Shown here piece after piece: positions 61,056-64,000 of a stretch of 64,000 nt of DNA; the stretch's first letter is position 1; the number at the start of each line of letters is the position of its first letter. Position numbers and translations under genes: made by a program. Source of the stretch: CALANV01 sp036381615 (lineage in GTDB: Bacteria; Pseudomonadota; Alphaproteobacteria; CACIAM-22H2); contig DASVCL010000014.1 in NCBI GenBank assembly GCA_036381615.1, forward strand, positions 11,295-75,294. The letters are read 5' to 3'. The notes below the pieces were generated by a model. The model did not search any database, had not been told where the DNA came from, and saw nothing but the letters and a program-made list of their open reading frames with translations.

Positions 61056-61769
61056 ATGCTCTTTCCCTTTCGCGACGACAACCCGACGCTGCGGCAGCCG
61101 GTCGTGACCGTCGGGCTGATCGCTGCGAACGTGCTCGTCTTCCTCTTTCAGCTCAGTCTTCCGGGCGCGGCGGGGGAGCGGTTCATCTTTGCCTACGGCA
61201 TGATCCCGGCGGTCGTCTTCGGCGAGGTGGAGCTTGCGCCGGACATTGCCGCCGTTCCGCCGTGGTTCACGATCTTCTCCTCGATGTTTCTCCACGGCAG
61301 CATCATGCATATCGCCGGCAACATGCTGTTCCTCTGGGTATTCGGCAACAACATCGAGGACGCGATGGGGCATGTCCGCTTCATCGTCTTCTATCTCGTC
61401 TGCGGGATCGCGGCGGCGCTGGCGCAGGCGGTGATCGATCCGGATTCGACGGTGCCGATGGTCGGCGCGAGCGGGGCGATCTCCGGCGTCCTCGGCGCTT
61501 ATCTGGTGCTGCATCCGTCCGCGCATGTCCATTCCCTGCTGTTCCTCGGAATTTTCGTACGGATCATCACGCTGCCGGCGATGATGGTGCTGGGACTGTG
61601 GTTCGTGCTGCAGGTGATCAATGCCATGGTCGTCGAGACCGAAGGGGGTGGTGTCGCGTTCATGGCGCATATCGGCGGGTTCATTGCAGGCATGGTCTTG
61701 AATCCCCTGTTTCGCGAGCGTCGCGTCGTTACGTGGGGCGGACGGAAGCGGCGCGGCCCATGGGGCTGA
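61056..61769 (+). CDS. Rhomboid-family intramembrane serine protease
   Basis: A 237-residue membrane protein with six or more helices. The catalytic serine is in MVGASGAISGVLGAYL and the histidine in FMAHIGGFIAGMVLN; the WFTIFSSMFLHGSIMHIAGNMLFLWVFGNNIEDAMG segment is typical of the rhomboid L1 loop. Members cut transmembrane helices; the bacterial substrates are rarely known. It is probably cotranscribed with the hydrolase upstream. Confidence 0.93.
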   Translation: MLFPFRDDNPTLRQPVVTVGLIAANVLVFLFQLSLPGAAGERFIFAYGMIPAVVFGEVELAPDIAAVPPWFTIFSSMFLHGSIMHIAGNMLFLWVFGNNIEDAMGHVRFIVFYLVCGIAAALAQAVIDPDSTVPMVGASGAISGVLGAYLVLHPSAHVHSLLFLGIFVRIITLPAMMVLGLWFVLQVINAMVVETEGGGVAFMAHIGGFIAGMVLNPLFRERRVVTWGGRKRRGPWG

Positions 61770-61895
61770 CGCCGACCGGCCCTGGACTTCGGCAGCGGCG
61801 TTCCCCGGCAAGGACCTGTTAACGGCCATCACCTAGATTGGGGTGGTCGCGCCGGCGGATCTGCCGTGACCGGCGCGGCGTTCGGAAGGCCTGCC

Positions 61896-62210
61896 ATGAC
61901 CCAAGACGTATTGGCCCTCAAACGGCTTTTCACTGCGCATCCCGCCGCCATCGGCGAGGGCTATTTCGATCATCTGCTGACCGCGATCGATATCGGGGCG
62001 CGTATGATCGCGGGCGGGTTCGCGTGTCTCGTTCACGCGGTCCTGCCATTCGTCTTCACGACGACCGGCAGTGAAACCATCGCAGCCCTGAGCCGGGAGA
62101 TCGAAGTGCGCCGCAGTCGTGCGACGGCGACGGATCGGCGGCGTACCGACCCGACCCTGCGCCGCGAACCCTATCTGATCCGCGCGGGAATACGTTCTGA
62201 AGCTGCTTAG
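61896..62210 (+). CDS. DUF6356-like small membrane protein
   Basis: A 104-residue protein with a central hydrophobic stretch (about 25-55, DIGARMIAGGFACLVHAVLPFVFTTT) and a basic, polar C-terminal tail. The segment LFTAHPAAIGEGYFDHL matches what I recall of the DUF6356 family, sometimes annotated as a capsule protein without evidence. The ATG at 61896 has GGAAGG upstream; an earlier GTG is less likely. Its stop overlaps the convergent hemB stop by 3 bases. Confidence 0.65.
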   Translation: MTQDVLALKRLFTAHPAAIGEGYFDHLLTAIDIGARMIAGGFACLVHAVLPFVFTTTGSETIAALSREIEVRRSRATATDRRRTDPTLRREPYLIRAGIRSEAA

Positions 62211-63214
62211 CTCGCAAGCTCGGCGGCGATATCGAGCGCGGCGTAGGTGAGGATGCCGTCCGCGCCGGCCCGCTTGAACGACACCAGGCTCTCCATGATC
62301 ACCTTGCGGTCGAGCCAGCCGCGTTCGATCGCGCCGGTCAGCATCGCATACTCGCCCGACACCTGATAGACGAAGGTCGGCACGCGGAAGGTATCCTTCA
62401 CGCGCCGGACGACGTCGAGGTACGGCATGCCGGGCTTGACCATCACCATGTCGGCGCCTTCCTCGAGATCGAGCGCCACCTCGCGCAGCGCCTCGTCGCT
62501 GTTGGCAGGGTCCATCTGGTAGGTCCGCTTGTCGCCCTTGCCGAGGTTGGAGGCGGAGCCCACCGCCTCACGGAAGGGGCCGTAGAAGCCGGACGCGTAT
62601 TTCGCGGCGTAGGACATGATGCGCACGGCCTCGTGCCCGGCGCGGTCGAGGGCGTCGCGCAGCGCGCCGACGCGGCCGTCCATCATCTCCGAGGGTGCGA
62701 TCACGTGACAGCCGGCTTCGGCCTGGACGAGCGCCTGGCGGATCAGCACGCCGATCGTTTCGTCGTTCACGACATAGCCGTCGCGCACCAGCCCGTCCTG
62801 GCCGTGGCTGGTGTAGGGGTCCAGTGCGACGTCGCAGATGATGCCGATCTCCGGCACCGCCTTTCTGAGCGCGCGGACGGCCCGGCAGACGAGATTGTCG
62901 GGATTGTAGGCCTCCTCGGCCTCATCCGATTTGCGCTCGGCCGGCACGACCGGAAAGACGGCGATGGCGGGGATCCGCAGCTTCGCCGCACGCCGGGCCT
63001 CCTCGACCAGGACATCGATGCTGAGACGTTCCACCCCCGGCATGGACGGAATTGCCGTGCGCCGGCCGGTGCCCTCCTGCACGAAGACGGGCCAGATCAG
63101 GTCGGCCGGCGACAGGCGCGTCTCGGCAACGAGGGCGCGGGACCAGGGATCGCGCCGGTTCCGGCGCAGACGCGTGCGGGGGTAGGCCCCCCAGGCTGGT
63201 GAGAATTCGGACAT
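62207..63214 (-). CDS. hemB: Delta-aminolevulinic acid dehydratase (porphobilinogen synthase)
   Basis: Joins two 5-aminolevulinate molecules to porphobilinogen in heme and cobalamin synthesis. The 335-residue protein has both active-site lysines (MSYAAKYASGFYGPF and MVMVKPGMPYLD). The metal-binding loop reads DVALDPYTSHGQDG, with aspartate in place of the zinc cysteines, so it is of the magnesium-dependent type usual in alphaproteobacteria. The last residues overlap the DUF6356-like gene stop. Confidence 0.97.
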   Translation of the reverse strand: MSEFSPAWGAYPRTRLRRNRRDPWSRALVAETRLSPADLIWPVFVQEGTGRRTAIPSMPGVERLSIDVLVEEARRAAKLRIPAIAVFPVVPAERKSDEAEEAYNPDNLVCRAVRALRKAVPEIGIICDVALDPYTSHGQDGLVRDGYVVNDETIGVLIRQALVQAEAGCHVIAPSEMMDGRVGALRDALDRAGHEAVRIMSYAAKYASGFYGPFREAVGSASNLGKGDKRTYQMDPANSDEALREVALDLEEGADMVMVKPGMPYLDVVRRVKDTFRVPTFVYQVSGEYAMLTGAIERGWLDRKVIMESLVSFKRAGADGILTYAALDIAAELAS

Positions 63215-63335
63215 GGGATTCGTGTCTGAGCGGCCCGATTAGTACCCCGTTTCGACCGGCCCCGGAACAAGCCATTTCGCCGCGGCCGGCTGGCCCGCGT
63301 TGTCAGGAACCGCCCGGCCGTTGTAGACAGGTCGC

Positions 63336-64000
63336 ATGGATTTCAACCTTTCCCAGGAGCAGCGGGCGATCCAGGAGACGGCGCGCCAGTTCGCTGCCGA
63401 GAAAATGGCCCCATTCGCGGCTGAATGGGACGAGCGGTGCATCTTTCCGGTCGAATGCCTGCGCGAGGCGGCCGCGCTCGGCTTCGCTGGCATCTACGTG
63501 CGCGACGACGTCGGCGGCTCCGATCTCAGCCGGCTCGACGCCGCGATCGTGTTCGAAGAGCTGTCGGTCGGGTGCACGTCGACCGCGGCCTACATCTCGA
63601 TCCACAACATGGCCGCGTGGATGATCGACAGGTTTGGCGACGACGCCCAGCGGCGCCGGTGGCTGCCCGATCTGACGTCGATGCGGACGTTCGCGAGCTA
63701 TTGCCTGACCGAGCCGGGGGCCGGCTCGGACGCGGCGGCGCTCAAGACGCGGGCCGTGCGCGACGGTGACCATTACGTCCTCAACGGCAGCAAGGCGTTC
63801 ATTTCGGGCGGCGGCGAGAGTGACATCTACGTCTGCATGGTCCGAACCGGGGGCGAGGGACCCAAGGGCATCTCCACGGTCGTGGTGGAGAAGGGCACGC
63901 CCGGCCTGTCCTTCGGCAAGAAGGAGAAGAAGCTCGGTTGGAACAGCCAGCCGACGGCGATGGTGATTTTCGAGGACTGCCGCGTGCCGGTCGCGAACCG
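63336..64000 (+). CDS. Isobutyryl-CoA dehydrogenase, N-terminal part (cut by window edge)
   Basis: The frame from the ATG at 63336 is open for 221 codons to the window edge. It begins MDFNLSQEQRAIQETARQFA and contains FASYCLTEPGAGSDAAALKT and YVLNGSKAFISGGGESDIYV, then GLSFGKKEKKLGWNSQPT. This last part is very close to mammalian ACAD8, the isobutyryl-CoA dehydrogenase of valine breakdown. It uses FAD and passes electrons to ETF. The C-terminal third with the catalytic glutamate lies outside. Such genes often stand next to mmsB and mmsA, which cannot be checked here. Confidence 0.88.
   Translation, partial: MDFNLSQEQRAIQETARQFAAEKMAPFAAEWDERCIFPVECLREAAALGFAGIYVRDDVGGSDLSRLDAAIVFEELSVGCTSTAAYISIHNMAAWMIDRFGDDAQRRRWLPDLTSMRTFASYCLTEPGAGSDAAALKTRAVRDGDHYVLNGSKAFISGGGESDIYVCMVRTGGEGPKGISTVVVEKGTPGLSFGKKEKKLGWNSQPTAMVIFEDCRVPVAN

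Noticed and set aside
1..64000. CRISPR array, rRNA, tRNA, transposase or restriction system
   Set aside because: No regularly spaced repeats, no T-arm with matching acceptor stem in any gap inspected, and no transposase or nuclease motifs in the translated frames.

Overview
The window is a piece of a high-GC alphaproteobacterial chromosome, most likely Rhodospirillales-like. The basis is gene order: dapA-smpB, then folK-rpoZ-relA/spoT-pdxJ-acpS-lepB-rnc-era-recO-parC, which is a conserved alphaproteobacterial block, plus Bpt leucyltransferase, an Asp-type HemB, TakP-like TRAP binding proteins with twin-arginine signals and an EcfG-type stress promoter. Nearly every gene could be assigned to a family. 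No rRNA, tRNA, CRISPR array or transposase was seen.

Region by region. 1-710 is distinctly less GC-rich than the rest and holds the tail of an unknown gene and an AlkB-family dioxygenase; it looks acquired. 950-3370 is a phage-derived module: an S24 (CI/LexA-like) repressor, TAGGA/TCCTA operators at two places, a promoter, and a leftward set of two small genes plus a Rad52-family annealing protein. No structural phage genes or integrase are seen. 3432-4271 is a Clp-fold membrane protease. 4476-9442 is a catabolic locus: SDR, cupin dioxygenase-like protein and a full TRAP transporter (DctQ-DctM-DctP) read leftward, with a divergent GntR/FCD regulator and a 9-bp-arm inverted repeat between them.

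9488-17506 is a leftward run of seven tightly coupled genes for an unknown glycan: two NAD sugar epimerase/dehydratases, a B12-type radical SAM protein, a GT4 glycosyltransferase and three tandem CgeB-like glycosyltransferases. 17507-21901 is a stress locus: an EcfG-type promoter in front of a membrane protein, then MlaC-like, OtsA and OtsB (trehalose). 21902-24880 holds TetR-type palindromes, a carboxylate-bridged diiron oxygenase-like protein, a TetR regulator and a 2Fe-2S/FAD reductase, which together resemble a two-component monooxygenase. 24949-29553 is a leftward run from a Slt70-like transglycosylase to a HAD dehalogenase-like protein, an alpha/beta hydrolase and a PLP dehydratase.

29688-43146 is the housekeeping core (lysine synthesis, trans-translation, folate, RNA polymerase omega, ppGpp, vitamin B6, CoA-carrier activation, protein export, RNA processing, repair, topoisomerase IV), followed by the biotin transporter BioY. 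43411-47929 is a TakPQM-like alpha-keto-acid TRAP system with two near-identical binding proteins. 48100-54981 runs leftward through Bpt, an RDD membrane protein, MotB, MotA, threonine dehydratase and a penicillin-acylase-family hydrolase. 55114-60024 holds an aldehyde dehydrogenase, a malonyl-CoA-synthetase-like ligase and two coupled EamA exporters. 60183-64000 has a second alpha/beta hydrolase, a rhomboid protease, a DUF6356-like protein, HemB and the first two thirds of an isobutyryl-CoA dehydrogenase cut by the window edge.

The parts that are least explained and most worth following are the CgeB/radical-SAM glycan operon, the TetR-diiron-reductase unit with its 241-bp antisense gene overlap, and the phage-derived Rad52 module with its operators.
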